Source: CAZHBA01 sp964530225 (GTDB lineage: Bacteria; Pseudomonadota; Alphaproteobacteria; UBA6615). Taken from it: a stretch of 64,000 bases of DNA. The notes under the pieces were generated by a model. It did no database searches. It was not told where the DNA came from and saw nothing but the letters and a program-made list of their open reading frames with translations. The translations under genes were made by a program, and so were the position numbers. Positions 43,956-52,847 of this stretch are shown here, piece after piece. The stretch spans positions 32,096 to 96,095 of the forward strand of contig CAZHBA010000104.1 of assembly GCA_964530225.1 (NCBI GenBank). Direction: 5' to 3'. Numbering within the stretch: the stretch's first letter is position 1; every line of letters begins with the position of its first letter.

Positions 43956-44444
43956 TCATACGACTCTAATGTGACTGAGCGGTGTCGTGACCTTGACTTG
44001 ACGACCCATCAGGTGAAGCAAGACCTCGGCACGCCGATGTCCAGGTAGGCGAATAATTACACCGAACTGCTGATCCAGCGGGCCATCGGCCAGAACGACT
44101 TTATCCCCGGCCCGCAGTGAGGGATCTTCTGGCTGAAGCATGATCAGCCCGTCCGCATTTTCACGGCTCATGATTTCCTCGACAACACCGGCAGGCACAG
44201 CGCTTGGTTTGGGTCCAAACTGCACGAGATTGGCGACGCCAAAAGTACCGTTCACCGACCGCCAGCGCGCCGTTTCAAGATCCAGTTCCACAAAGAGGTA
44301 ACGCGGAAATAGCGGGATACGGCGAACGTTCGCTCGGACACCAGCAATATAAGGGCAGTAGCTGCGAAAACCCTGCCGCTGCAGGTTGATTTCGGCCACC
44401 CGCTCTGAGCTTGGCTTCGTCCGGACGACAAACCAGCAGCTCAC
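43956..44444 (-). CDS. Transcription antitermination protein, NusG/RfaH family
   Basis: A 163-residue NusG-type protein. The NGN domain is WFVVRTKPSSERVAEINLQRQGF followed by PLFPRYLFVELD, and the C-terminal KOW domain contains LRAGDKVVLADGPLDQQFGVI. RfaH-like proteins let RNA polymerase read through long polysaccharide operons. The GTG at 44444 overlaps the stop of the regulator gene (GTGA). A longer in-frame extension to 44936 overlaps that regulator and was rejected. It sits just downstream of the regulator at the head of the leftward unit, the expected place for an operon-specific antiterminator. Confidence 0.9.
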   Translation of the reverse strand: MSCWFVVRTKPSSERVAEINLQRQGFRSYCPYIAGVRANVRRIPLFPRYLFVELDLETARWRSVNGTFGVANLVQFGPKPSAVPAGVVEEIMSRENADGLIMLQPEDPSLRAGDKVVLADGPLDQQFGVIIRLPGHRRAEVLLHLMGRQVKVTTPLSHIRVV

Positions 44445-45112
44445 TTTAGGTCTCCACGATTTACCAGCCCAGCCCGAGAAATCTTCAACAGCCCAGCAGC
44501 AAATACATTTTGCTTGCCGAGCCTCTCTGACCACAGGTCGTAACTCTTCTGGGGGGACCGCATATCGCTGATGATAACCGCCTCCACCGAGTCCAAGTCC
44601 ACGAGATCGGCAACCACTGGCAGACCCGCAACCCGACCCCCGGCCGCCGAAGCATCTACAATGCCGGTAATTTCCAAGGTGCTGTCCAGTGCGGTCAGGG
44701 CCATAATCTCGGCCAAATCTCCGGCTCCAACCAAGGCAAGCCGTTTTTTTTGATGCTGCTCCGCTAACGCGCAAACTTCCTTGGCCTGTTCTCGCGCGAG
44801 CCGAAAAAATTCCAGCGATGTGGAAAGATACTCCCCCGTCAGCCTTGCTTTTTCCGTAAACCCTATTGGCGTTAAGTAATAGGCATACCGATTGGCAGGC
44901 ACTTGCTGGACCTTTACCCAACCTTTCTTGATGCATCTTTTCAGATAAGCGTTGGCGAGGCCCAATGCGATTCCAAGCTCTTTTGCCAGACTGCGTTGGG
45001 AAAGAGTGCTGCTTTCTTCAATCGCGGACAGCATCCCGAGCGTAATCGTTACCTCGTTGGAGGTCTGTTCATCGGCTGTATCTAGCTCCAGCTTTCTCTT
45101 GTTATCGTTCAT
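44441..45112 (-). CDS. Winged-helix (MarR-like, EPS-associated) transcriptional regulator with a C-terminal Rossmann-like sensor domain
   Basis: A 223-residue regulator. Residues about 20-95 form a winged helix (LGMLSAIEESSTLSQRSLAKELGIALGLANAYLKRCIKKG), like EPS-associated MarR-family regulators. Residues about 125-215 look like a Rossmann nucleotide-binding domain (RLALVGAGDLAEIMALTAL, ITGIVDASAAGGRVAGLPVV), similar to the ligand part of sugar-nucleotide or NAD sensors such as Rex. Two palindromes with TGAAC half-sites sit at its start, so autoregulation is likely. It would control the leftward operon and perhaps the rightward one. Confidence 0.85.
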   Translation of the reverse strand: MNDNKRKLELDTADEQTSNEVTITLGMLSAIEESSTLSQRSLAKELGIALGLANAYLKRCIKKGWVKVQQVPANRYAYYLTPIGFTEKARLTGEYLSTSLEFFRLAREQAKEVCALAEQHQKKRLALVGAGDLAEIMALTALDSTLEITGIVDASAAGGRVAGLPVVADLVDLDSVEAVIISDMRSPQKSYDLWSERLGKQNVFAAGLLKISRAGLVNRGDLK

Positions 45113-45143
45113 ACTATGAACATAGAGTGTTCACGCCATGAAC
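45107..45143. promoter_or_regulatory. Two 15-bp operators of form GTTCA-N5-TGAAC at the start of the regulator gene
   Basis: GTTCATACTATGAAC (45107-45121) and GTTCACGCCATGAAC (45129-45143) share the same palindromic half-sites (GTTCA...TGAAC) with 5-bp spacers and different centres, spaced 22 bp centre to centre (about two helical turns). The first covers the start codon of the regulator gene. Half-sites of this form are typical of winged-helix dimers, so the neighbouring regulator probably represses or activates its own operon here. The rightward gene starting at 45408 shares this intergenic region. Confidence 0.65.
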
Positions 45144-45407
45144 GTCAAGCGTTGTGCCGTTGTGCGGACAGTCATAATCACCGCTGCCTTAACACTGTCT
45201 TAACTAAGATGTCAGCGAATCATGGTAAGGACCCGCAATGATCATGACTGCCCCAGTTTCATTCTTGGCGCATCGCGCCATGTTGATTGGTCTGGTAACA
45301 AGAGGCAGAGTGGCCCGGGGGATTTCACGCCGAGTAATTTCTATGCTTGAGGTTGACAGAAGCGGCGCGTTAACAAAACACCCCCTTTACGCACATAAGA
45401 TAAATCC

Positions 45408-46493
45408 ATGACGAGTGTAAAAATCATCGGAGCCGGGTCGATTGGCAACCACCTGGCGCATGCCGCGCGTAGCAAAAGCTGGGACGTGACACTTTGTGAT
45501 ATCAACCCCGAGGCCCTGGAACGCACCAAAACATCGATTTATCCGTCACGTTATGACAGTTGGGATAATTCTATCCACCTAACCACAATTGATGATGCAC
45601 CACGCGGAGAATTTGACTGGATTTTCATCGGCACGCCACCGGACGTTCACATGACCCTTGCTCTAGACGCTCTGGAAGAGCATCCGCGCGGAATTTTGAT
45701 CGAAAAGCCACTTGCAACCCCGAACCTCGCCAATTGCCAGGATGTGATCGACAAGGCCACAGAACTCGGCGTCAGAGCATTTGTTGGCTACGACCACGTC
45801 GTTTCCAGTAGCGCCCAAAGGTTCTGCGAACATGCGCGCAATCTGAAGGGCGTCAAAACGCTCGACGTTTCTTTCCGGGAGCACTGGCAAGGTATCTTTA
45901 ACGCCCACCCTTGGCTGTCGGGCCCTTCGGATACTTATCTCGGATTCTGGAAACGCGGCGGTGGCGCTTGCGGAGAGCACTCGCATGCGCTCAACTTATG
46001 GCAGCATTTCGGCCATGTTCTGGGCGCGGGCCGGATTAATGTTGTCTCAGCTATGATGGATTACGTTGAGCGCGACGGGGCAAGCTATGATCAGCTTGCC
46101 TTGATAAACCTTGGGACTGAAACAGGCTTGATCGGACGCGTGGTCCAGGATGTGGTGACACATCCTCCGTTAAAGTGGGCCCGCCTACAAGGTGACGAGG
46201 CAGCGGTCGAATGGCAATGTATCCCCTCGCCTTATCAGGATATCGTGCGAACTAACGGCATCACACCCGACGAGGAAGTGTTCGCGAAAACACGGCCGCA
46301 GGACTTCATACAGGAACTTGACCATCTCGAGCATGTAGTAACCACAGGCGACCTATCGCCGATCGATCTGGAGCGCGGCCTGGATTCTATGCTGGTAATA
46401 GCCGCAGCGCATATTTCCGCCCAGCAGGGTTGTGCCGTTGAGATCAACTATGAAGTGGGATATTCCAGCGAGGCGTTACGGCCCACCCCGTAA
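45408..46493 (+). CDS. Gfo/Idh/MocA family oxidoreductase
   Basis: A 361-residue oxidoreductase with the Rossmann motif VKIIGAGSIGNHLAHAA, the EKPLATPN motif (about residue 98), and a C-terminal domain with GEHSHALNLW carrying the catalytic His. It starts the rightward unit with the NeuB-cupin, HAD and asnB genes. Oxidation of a sugar or sugar acid in the same pathway is likely. It is not closely similar to the other Gfo/Idh protein at 30 kb. A TTGACA at 45353-45358 could be a -35 box, but I see no good -10 at the right spacing. Confidence 0.85.
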   Translation: MTSVKIIGAGSIGNHLAHAARSKSWDVTLCDINPEALERTKTSIYPSRYDSWDNSIHLTTIDDAPRGEFDWIFIGTPPDVHMTLALDALEEHPRGILIEKPLATPNLANCQDVIDKATELGVRAFVGYDHVVSSSAQRFCEHARNLKGVKTLDVSFREHWQGIFNAHPWLSGPSDTYLGFWKRGGGACGEHSHALNLWQHFGHVLGAGRINVVSAMMDYVERDGASYDQLALINLGTETGLIGRVVQDVVTHPPLKWARLQGDEAAVEWQCIPSPYQDIVRTNGITPDEEVFAKTRPQDFIQELDHLEHVVTTGDLSPIDLERGLDSMLVIAAAHISAQQGCAVEINYEVGYSSEALRPTP

Positions 46494-46512
46494 CGGTGAA
46501 TCGGAGATTGAA

Positions 46513-48063
46513 ATGATAGCAGACGCGTTGCCATACGACTTCGGCGGCCTTGTCGTATTCGACCTCGCCAACAATCACCAGGGCGACGTCGATCATGGCT
46601 GCAATATTATCCGGACCATGGGCGATCTAGCGCGCAAGCATGGCGTGCGGGCGGCCATGAAGTTTCAATTCCGCCAACTGGATAGCTTCATCCACAAGGC
46701 CCACCTAAGTGGTAGCGAGAACAAGCACGTCTCACGTTTCCTGTCGACACGGCTGGACCGGGCCGCCGTGCAAAGTCTTTTCGACGAAGTGAAAACAGCT
46801 GGCTTAATATCCATGTGCACGCCCTTCGACGAGGCTTCGGTCGACGTCATCCAGGAAATGGGCTTCGACATTCTAAAGATCGCCAGCTGTTCCGCGACTG
46901 ACTGGCCGCTCCTGGAGAAGGCGACCAACTCCGGCCTCCCTATCGTGTGCTCCACCGGTGGCCTGGACCTGTCCCAGATCGACGATCTCTATAGCTTCTT
47001 TACCCACCGTGGTGTTGACTTTGGCTTGATGCATTGCGTGTCTATCTATCCCACACCTCCAAACATGCTGGAATTAAACCAGATAGACGTATTGCGCCGC
47101 CGCTATCCGGATATACCCATCGGCTGGTCAACCCACGAAGATCCCAATGCACTGGGACCAGTTAATATTGCCGCAGCAAAAGGTGCTCAGATGTTCGAGC
47201 GCCATGTCGGCATTACCACCGACAGAATCGAATTGAACGGCTATTCTTCCACCCCTGAACAAGTCGATGCGTGGCTGGGCGCGCTGGCAGAAGCGCGGGC
47301 AATGTGCGGCGGAGCAGTACGTCCGGCCGTCAGCAAGAACGAGCGCGAATCGCTGTTGTCGCTCGAGCGCGGTGTATATCTAAGCGAGGTCATCCAACCA
47401 GGCGAGGAAGTCAACGTCGACAAGGTTTATTTTGCCATGCCGATCGAATCTGGTCAGCTTTCCAGCGGCCAGTTCAAACCGGGCATCGTCGCAAACCGGA
47501 ATTTTGGCCCCGACGACGCCCTTCTCGCGGGTGACATCGAAATCCCGCCACCGCCAGCTGACCGCATCATCAAGAAGGCAGTGCACGAAGTTAAGGCCAT
47601 GCTGCATCAGGCGAAGGTGCACCTGAATACCGACTTTAAGATCGAATATTCGCACCACTACGGCGTGGAAAACTTCCGCGAAGTTGGGGCGGTGCTAATC
47701 AACATTGTGAACCGCGAATACTGCAAAAAAATTATTGTCCAATTACCCAAGCAAGTTCATCCGCAGCACCACCACAAGCGCAAAGAAGAAACCTTTCAGA
47801 TTCTCAGCGGCATCCTAAACGTTACCATCGATAGCCATAAGCGGATACTCGGACCCGGCGATACCTGCCTCGTTCAACCCGGCATGTGGCACAATTTCTG
47901 GACCGACACTGGTTGCGTATTCGAAGAAATCTCAACTCGAGACCGCGACGACGATTCATTTTATAAAGACAAAAAAATAAACCAGATGCAAAGATCGGAG
48001 CGCAAAACAGTCGTAAATCATTGGGGGCGCTACGAACTGTTGGACCAGATCCGTCCAGACTGA
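46513..48063 (+). CDS. NeuB-family synthase fused to a C-terminal cupin domain
   Basis: The synthase (residues 1 to about 355) shows LVVFDLANNHQGDVDHG, AAMKFQFRQL, ISMCTPFDEASVDVIQEM, LKIASCSATDWPLLEKAT, VCSTGGLDLSQI and SIYPTPPNMLELNQIDVL. A SAF-like segment (GVYLSEVIQPGEEV) follows, and then a cupin (about 400-500) with VHPQHHHKRKEETFQILSG and GPGDTCLVQPGMWHNFW, which carries the metal-binding His/Glu set. The ATG at 46513 has GGAG 6 nt upstream; a start at 46432 would overlap the previous gene. The cupin may epimerise or bind the sugar product. This synthase is distinct from the two on the minus strand. Confidence 0.87.
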   Translation: MIADALPYDFGGLVVFDLANNHQGDVDHGCNIIRTMGDLARKHGVRAAMKFQFRQLDSFIHKAHLSGSENKHVSRFLSTRLDRAAVQSLFDEVKTAGLISMCTPFDEASVDVIQEMGFDILKIASCSATDWPLLEKATNSGLPIVCSTGGLDLSQIDDLYSFFTHRGVDFGLMHCVSIYPTPPNMLELNQIDVLRRRYPDIPIGWSTHEDPNALGPVNIAAAKGAQMFERHVGITTDRIELNGYSSTPEQVDAWLGALAEARAMCGGAVRPAVSKNERESLLSLERGVYLSEVIQPGEEVNVDKVYFAMPIESGQLSSGQFKPGIVANRNFGPDDALLAGDIEIPPPPADRIIKKAVHEVKAMLHQAKVHLNTDFKIEYSHHYGVENFREVGAVLINIVNREYCKKIIVQLPKQVHPQHHHKRKEETFQILSGILNVTIDSHKRILGPGDTCLVQPGMWHNFWTDTGCVFEEISTRDRDDDSFYKDKKINQMQRSERKTVVNHWGRYELLDQIRPD

Positions 48064-48085
48064 CGGTTGGAAGAGGATACTCTGC

Positions 48086-48721
48086 TTGCTAGCTCTGAAG
48101 CGCAAATCAGTCTTCCTGTTCGACTTCGACGGCACTCTCGTGCAGTCGAATACAATCAAGCGCGACGCCTTCTTCGTGACCATCGCGGACCAGCAGGACG
48201 CGGTCGAACCGTTACGCCGAATTCTTGACGATCCGGCGTCGGGTGATCGTTACGCGGTCTTCCAGGCATTGGCTGAGTTTCTACCCAGGCTCGACGCCGA
48301 TGCGCTGACAGCTCACTATGGAGCAACCTGTGAGCGCTTGATTCTAGCAGCGCCTGAGGTTGCTGGCGCTCACGAGTTACTCGGAGCAATCGCCGCGCGC
48401 GGCGACATCGCCGTCGTCAACTCGGCCACGCCCCAAGAACCACTGCGGGCCGTAGTCGGACAGCTGAGGTTCGCACAATTTCTGTACGCAGTTTATGGAG
48501 GACATACGAACAAGATCGAAAATGCCCGCCGCGTGCTGCAAGAATTGCGGCGAACAGCACAAGATACAGTAGTTATTGGCGACGGCGAGACCGATCGGGC
48601 CTGCGCTGCAGCCATAGGTAGCGACTTCATCGCGGTGCACAGCGATGGCAACAATTTTAGCGTCGATCCGGATATCCTAGTGCCCAATCTCGATACCGTG
48701 ACGCTCTGGTTACAGACCTGA
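48086..48721 (+). CDS. HAD-superfamily phosphatase
   Basis: A 211-residue HAD hydrolase. The nucleophile motif FLFDFDGTLVQSN, the Ser/Thr motif VVNSATPQEP and the acidic motif VVIGDGETDRACAAAIG are all present. In this position it may dephosphorylate a nonulosonate 9-phosphate made by the NeuB-cupin protein, as in animal sialic acid synthesis. It starts at a TTG with GGAAGAGGA upstream. It is 22 bp after the synthase and 1 bp before asnB, so it is clearly in the same unit. Substrate is inferred from context only. Confidence 0.8.
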   Translation: MLALKRKSVFLFDFDGTLVQSNTIKRDAFFVTIADQQDAVEPLRRILDDPASGDRYAVFQALAEFLPRLDADALTAHYGATCERLILAAPEVAGAHELLGAIAARGDIAVVNSATPQEPLRAVVGQLRFAQFLYAVYGGHTNKIENARRVLQELRRTAQDTVVIGDGETDRACAAAIGSDFIAVHSDGNNFSVDPDILVPNLDTVTLWLQT

Positions 48722-48722
48722 C

Positions 48723-50681
48723 ATGTGTGGTCTAACCGGAATTTTTGCACCAGCCAGCAATATCGACCAGAACAATTTAGTTCTCTGGACCGAGGCCGCG
48801 ACGAACGCGTTGCGTCATCGCGGACCCGACGACGGGGCGACCTGGGTCGATACAGATGCTGGCATGGCGTTCGGCCATCGCAGATTGTCAATCATAGACC
48901 TATCACCGACGGGTAAGCAGCCAATGGCTTCAGCCGGCGGTCGGTTTGTCATCACCTACAACGGCGAAATTTATAATTTTCGTGATCTTCGAATCGAGCT
49001 CGAGAGCGCGGGCGCACGTTTTCAGGGTCACTCTGACACCGAGGTATTGCTTGCAGCAATTTCCCACTGGGGGCTAGCTCCAGCGCTCAAACGAACAAAC
49101 GGAATGTTTGCATTTGCCTTGTGGGATCGCAAAGCGCGGACGCTTCACCTCGCACGCGACCGGCTTGGCCAAAAGCCGCTCTACTACGGGTGGGCCGGAA
49201 AGGCTTTTGTTTTTGGCTCGGAACTGAAGGCGTTGCAGCAATTTCCCGGCTTCGATACCACCATAGATAATGGTGCACTGACATTATTGCTGCGCCACAG
49301 TGCGATCCCCGCACCACACACAATTTATAGCAACTGCCGGAAGCTGATACCTGGTACCGTTCTAGCCATCAACCCCGATCAGGTTGCCGACCGATCTTTG
49401 CCCGACCCGGAGCCCTATTGGTCAGCTACAGAGGCAGCCGGTGCCGGGCTAGCCGACCCCTGTGATATGTCTGACACCGAGGCGATTGAGTCGCTAGATC
49501 GCTTACTTCGCGACGCTATCGATGGCTGTATGGTATCCGACGTACCTCTCGGGGCCTTCCTGTCGGGCGGCATCGATTCATCGGCGGTCGTTGCCTTGAT
49601 GCAGGCCCAAAGCGACCGGCCCATAAAAACTTTCTCGATTGGCTTCACGGTGGCCGACTACAACGAAGCCGATGCGGCCGCTTCGGTCGCCGAACATCTC
49701 GGCACCGACCATACCGAGCTTTATATCACACCCGTCGACGCCCAGGCCGTCATCCCAAATTTACCGCAAATTTATGACGAACCCTTTGCCGACTCATCGC
49801 AAATACCCACTTACCTTGTTTCCAAACTTGCCCGCCAGCAAGTGACGGTCAGCCTCTCGGGCGACGGTGGCGACGAAATCTTCGGTGGATACAATCGGTA
49901 TACCTGGGCCAATAACCTGAAACGCGGTTTTGGCTTGACGCCGCTTTCGTTGCGGCGGCTGACCCGACATTGCCTCGCTGGCATAGCTCCCCGGCACTGG
50001 GATAGTGCCTATGCAGCCGTCGCACCACTGCTTCCGCGCCGACTGCGCCATGCGCAGGTTGGCGACAAATTGCACAAGCTGGCCGAAATTATCGACGCAC
50101 CAAACCGTGAGGAGATGTATTGGCGCCTGGTCTCGCAATGGAAACAACCGCACCAAGTGATGCCAACCGTCACCGAACCAGCGACGCGCCTGAGCGATGC
50201 CGCGTCCTGGCCGAACCTACCAGATTATACCCAGCAGATTATGCTGCTAGATGCTCTGGTTTACCTGCCCAACGACATAATGGTGAAGCTCGACCGCGCT
50301 GCCATGGCGACCAGCCTCGAAAGCCGAGCTCCCTATCTAGACCACCGGATTTTCGAATTCGCCTGGCGGTTACCGCTCGGTCAAAAGATTCGCAACAGCA
50401 CCGGTAAATGGATTCTCCGCGAAGTTCTGGCGCGTTACGTGCCGCGGCACCTGTTCGAACGGCCCAAGATGGGGTTCGGCGTCCCGGTCGGCGACTGGTT
50501 GCGCAGCGACCTGCGAGAATGGGCCGAAGATCTACTGTCCGAAGATCGTCTTAAACACGGCGGGCTGTTTGAAACCGAAGTCGTGCGCAATCTTTGGTCA
50601 CAGCATTTGCGCGGCGACCGCAACGTACAGCATCAGCTTTGGCCTCTGCTAATGTTCGAGGCATGGCGAGCCACCAACTAG
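48723..50681 (+). CDS. asnB: Asparagine synthetase B-type amidotransferase
   Basis: A glutamine-dependent amidotransferase of 652 residues. The N-terminal nucleophile domain starts MCGLTGIF, so Cys1 of the mature protein is present, followed by RHRGPDDG, RRLSIIDL, NGEIYNF and SDTEVLL. The synthetase domain has the ATP loop GAFLSGGIDSSAVVALM and SGDGGDEIFGGY. In polysaccharide clusters such proteins amidate uronic acids, and the TviB protein supplies such an acid. It may, on the other hand, be a genuine asparagine synthetase. It ends in a 4-bp overlap with the convergent YdcF pseudogene. Confidence 0.93.
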   Translation: MCGLTGIFAPASNIDQNNLVLWTEAATNALRHRGPDDGATWVDTDAGMAFGHRRLSIIDLSPTGKQPMASAGGRFVITYNGEIYNFRDLRIELESAGARFQGHSDTEVLLAAISHWGLAPALKRTNGMFAFALWDRKARTLHLARDRLGQKPLYYGWAGKAFVFGSELKALQQFPGFDTTIDNGALTLLLRHSAIPAPHTIYSNCRKLIPGTVLAINPDQVADRSLPDPEPYWSATEAAGAGLADPCDMSDTEAIESLDRLLRDAIDGCMVSDVPLGAFLSGGIDSSAVVALMQAQSDRPIKTFSIGFTVADYNEADAAASVAEHLGTDHTELYITPVDAQAVIPNLPQIYDEPFADSSQIPTYLVSKLARQQVTVSLSGDGGDEIFGGYNRYTWANNLKRGFGLTPLSLRRLTRHCLAGIAPRHWDSAYAAVAPLLPRRLRHAQVGDKLHKLAEIIDAPNREEMYWRLVSQWKQPHQVMPTVTEPATRLSDAASWPNLPDYTQQIMLLDALVYLPNDIMVKLDRAAMATSLESRAPYLDHRIFEFAWRLPLGQKIRNSTGKWILREVLARYVPRHLFERPKMGFGVPVGDWLRSDLREWAEDLLSEDRLKHGGLFETEVVRNLWSQHLRGDRNVQHQLWPLLMFEAWRATN

Positions 50682-51466
50682 AGACCGTTTACAGATCGCG
50701 TAACCAAACCCGTTCGGTTAACAGACACCAGATAATTCCGATATATTCGCGCCAGCCCCCGAACCCCCTTCAGCCCACGCGTACTACGGATAAAATCGAA
50801 GACACGCGATTTCGCCAGCCGGTGATCCGTGGGTTTTGGAGCTACCGGAGCAGTAATCGGTTCGGCCCCGAAATGACGCAGCACAACGCCGGCCCGTGCA
50901 ACATGTGACCGTGCCGTCACCAGAATGATGCGGAGTTGCGCTGCCTCGGGAAATCGTTCGGCAAGAAGACGTGCTATAGCCTTGCCCGACTCGAAGGTAT
51001 CGCTTGCCAAACTTTCCAATATCGTGTGAGAGGAGGATACTTTGACAAATTGGGAAACCACTTCTGCCTCCAGCACCTAGCCGGGGATGGGAACGCCGTC
51101 GGATAGAATTAAAGGTAATTCCGTCAACTGATGAAGTCGGCGGCCCGTTACCGTCCGTCAGACCGAGCCTTCAAGCGGCCACCATCGGCCACCGGGGTCG
51201 ATGAACGCACCTGCAAGAAACACGACGATAGCTGTGAATTTACGGTCCTCCATACCAGATTCAATCATAGAGTATTTCGGCGTTGCATTCGCCAGTGACA
51301 GCAGCAATGCCTTGCCCGTCTCTGGCAGACTGCCAGCAAGCAAAAACACCAGAGCGAACACGAGCAACATCCTACTTGTCTGACGGCATAGAAAAATCGC
51401 GCTAACCACCGCCAGCCAGATACCCAGCATCGGCCAAAACACAAGGATATCGTTTAGCGTACGCAT
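50678..51466 (-). pseudogene. YdcF/ElyC (DUF218) family gene with two in-frame nonsense codons
   Basis: One continuous frame reads through from the ATG at 51466 to 50678 except for TGA at 51158-51160 and TAG at 51077-51079. The first part has a hydrophobic membrane segment (LLVFALVFLLAGSLP) and TAIVVFLAGAFIDPGG. The 26 codons between the stops include RLHQLTELPLILSDGVPIPG. The last part has SSSHTILESLASDTFESGKAI and ILVTARSHVARAGVVLRHFG. These match the DUF218 order of motifs. Coding character is continuous across both stops, so this is a recently dead gene rather than two short genes. Sequencing error is possible for one stop but unlikely for two. Confidence 0.7.
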
Positions 51467-51630
51467 AATTCCACTGTATCTGTCCCTGTTTGTCGGTGTT
51501 TACTTTGCCCATCGACACACTCTGACAGAACGGCGGCTCTATTCAGGTGAGTTGACGCGACACGAGAAACTTGTTTTGTGATACGAGCGTAGCACCTAAC
51601 CAGACATTGCAGCCACGGTACGATCCCAAG

Positions 51631-52758
51631 ATGAAAATCTGTCAGCTTTGTACCGTTGATTTTACTCTTTATCATTTTTTGCTGCCGCTCATGGAAGAGA
51701 TGCGCCGCGCAGGCCACGAGGTTATCGGAATATGTGCGGACGGGGAGTTGCTGGAGCCAGTTCGCAACGCTGGGTTTCGCGTCGAAACATTGCCGTTGAC
51801 CCGATCCTTTAACCCTGTACGGGTGATGGGGTCAGTCGTCGGGCTCTTTAAATTATTCCGGCGTGGGCACTTCGACATGGTTCATGTTCACACACCGGCA
51901 GCGGCATTTGTCGGACGGCTCGCCGCACGGTTCGCAGGTGTGCCCTGCATCGTCTACACCGCACACGGTTTCTATTTTCACGAATATATGCCGTTGCCAA
52001 AGCGGTGGCTTGTCATCGCCATGGAGTGGCTGGCCGGGCGTTTCACCCACACCTTGTTCACCCAATCCGAAGAAGACGCGGCGACAGCGCATCGACTGGG
52101 ACTGTGCCGTACGGGCGATGTGTTGGCTATCGGTAACGGTAGCGATCCGGACCGCTTCCGTCCGAGCAACGGCGGCGGTACCCCCCAACAGTTGCGCGCG
52201 AGCCTCGGCGCTAAAGACGAGCATCCAGTGATAATTATGATCGGCCGCCTAGTCGTCGAGAAGGGGTACCCGGAGTTGGTCGAAGTAATGCGTGGCCTTG
52301 ACGCCCATCTTTGGATCGTCGGTGAGCGGCTGCCAAGCGACCACGCGCGCGCGATCGACGACACCTTGAAAATCATAGAAGAGGACTTGGAGCTTGGCCG
52401 TAAAATAAAGTTACTGGGCTATCGCACGGATGTGCCCGACTTGTTGCGGGCCAGCGACATATTCGTCCTGCCTTCACACCGCGAAGGCATGCCGCGCTCT
52501 ATTATCGAGGCCATGCTAACCGGCCTGCCGGTCGTCGCGACAAATATTCGCGGTAGCCGGGAACTGGTGGTCGATGGAGAAACGGGAATCCTTGTTCCGG
52601 TCGGAGCAACCAAGGATTTATCGGCGGCTTTGCGAAAACTTATCGCTGATCGGGAGTTGCGGGCCCGAATGGGAACTGCTGGGCTCAACCGTGCGCGCGA
52701 CCGTTATGACGAAGACAATGTCATGCGCCGTCAACTGGAACATCTGGGGCTTACATAG
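51631..52758 (+). CDS. Glycosyltransferase family 4 protein
   Basis: A 375-residue GT4. It has the N-terminal KICQLCTVDFTLYHFLLPLM, VHTPAAAFVGRLAARF, YTAHGFYFHEYMP, a central IGRLVVEKGYPELVE and the donor site VLPSHREGMPRSIIEAMLTGLPVVATN. The HGFYFHE segment is typical of glycosyltransferases near O-antigen ligases. ATG at 51631 gives the expected N-terminus; an upstream in-frame start at 51571 adds 20 residues without homology. It heads a rightward series with the ligase, WecA-like and WbpM-like genes. Confidence 0.9.
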   Translation: MKICQLCTVDFTLYHFLLPLMEEMRRAGHEVIGICADGELLEPVRNAGFRVETLPLTRSFNPVRVMGSVVGLFKLFRRGHFDMVHVHTPAAAFVGRLAARFAGVPCIVYTAHGFYFHEYMPLPKRWLVIAMEWLAGRFTHTLFTQSEEDAATAHRLGLCRTGDVLAIGNGSDPDRFRPSNGGGTPQQLRASLGAKDEHPVIIMIGRLVVEKGYPELVEVMRGLDAHLWIVGERLPSDHARAIDDTLKIIEEDLELGRKIKLLGYRTDVPDLLRASDIFVLPSHREGMPRSIIEAMLTGLPVVATNIRGSRELVVDGETGILVPVGATKDLSAALRKLIADRELRARMGTAGLNRARDRYDEDNVMRRQLEHLGLT

Positions 52759-52847
52759 CCAGCTCAATTAAACTCGCGTTAAATACCGACACCGTGCTGA
52801 GCCTTACCCTTGCGGGGCTTTCTGTTTTTCGGCAGAACGTTAGCCAT

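Noticed and set aside
44441..44936. Upstream in-frame extension of the NusG/RfaH-like protein to 326 residues
   Set aside because: The extension overlaps most of the regulator gene in another frame, has no homology to NusG proteins, and the GTG at 44444 gives a normal NusG length with a coupled start.
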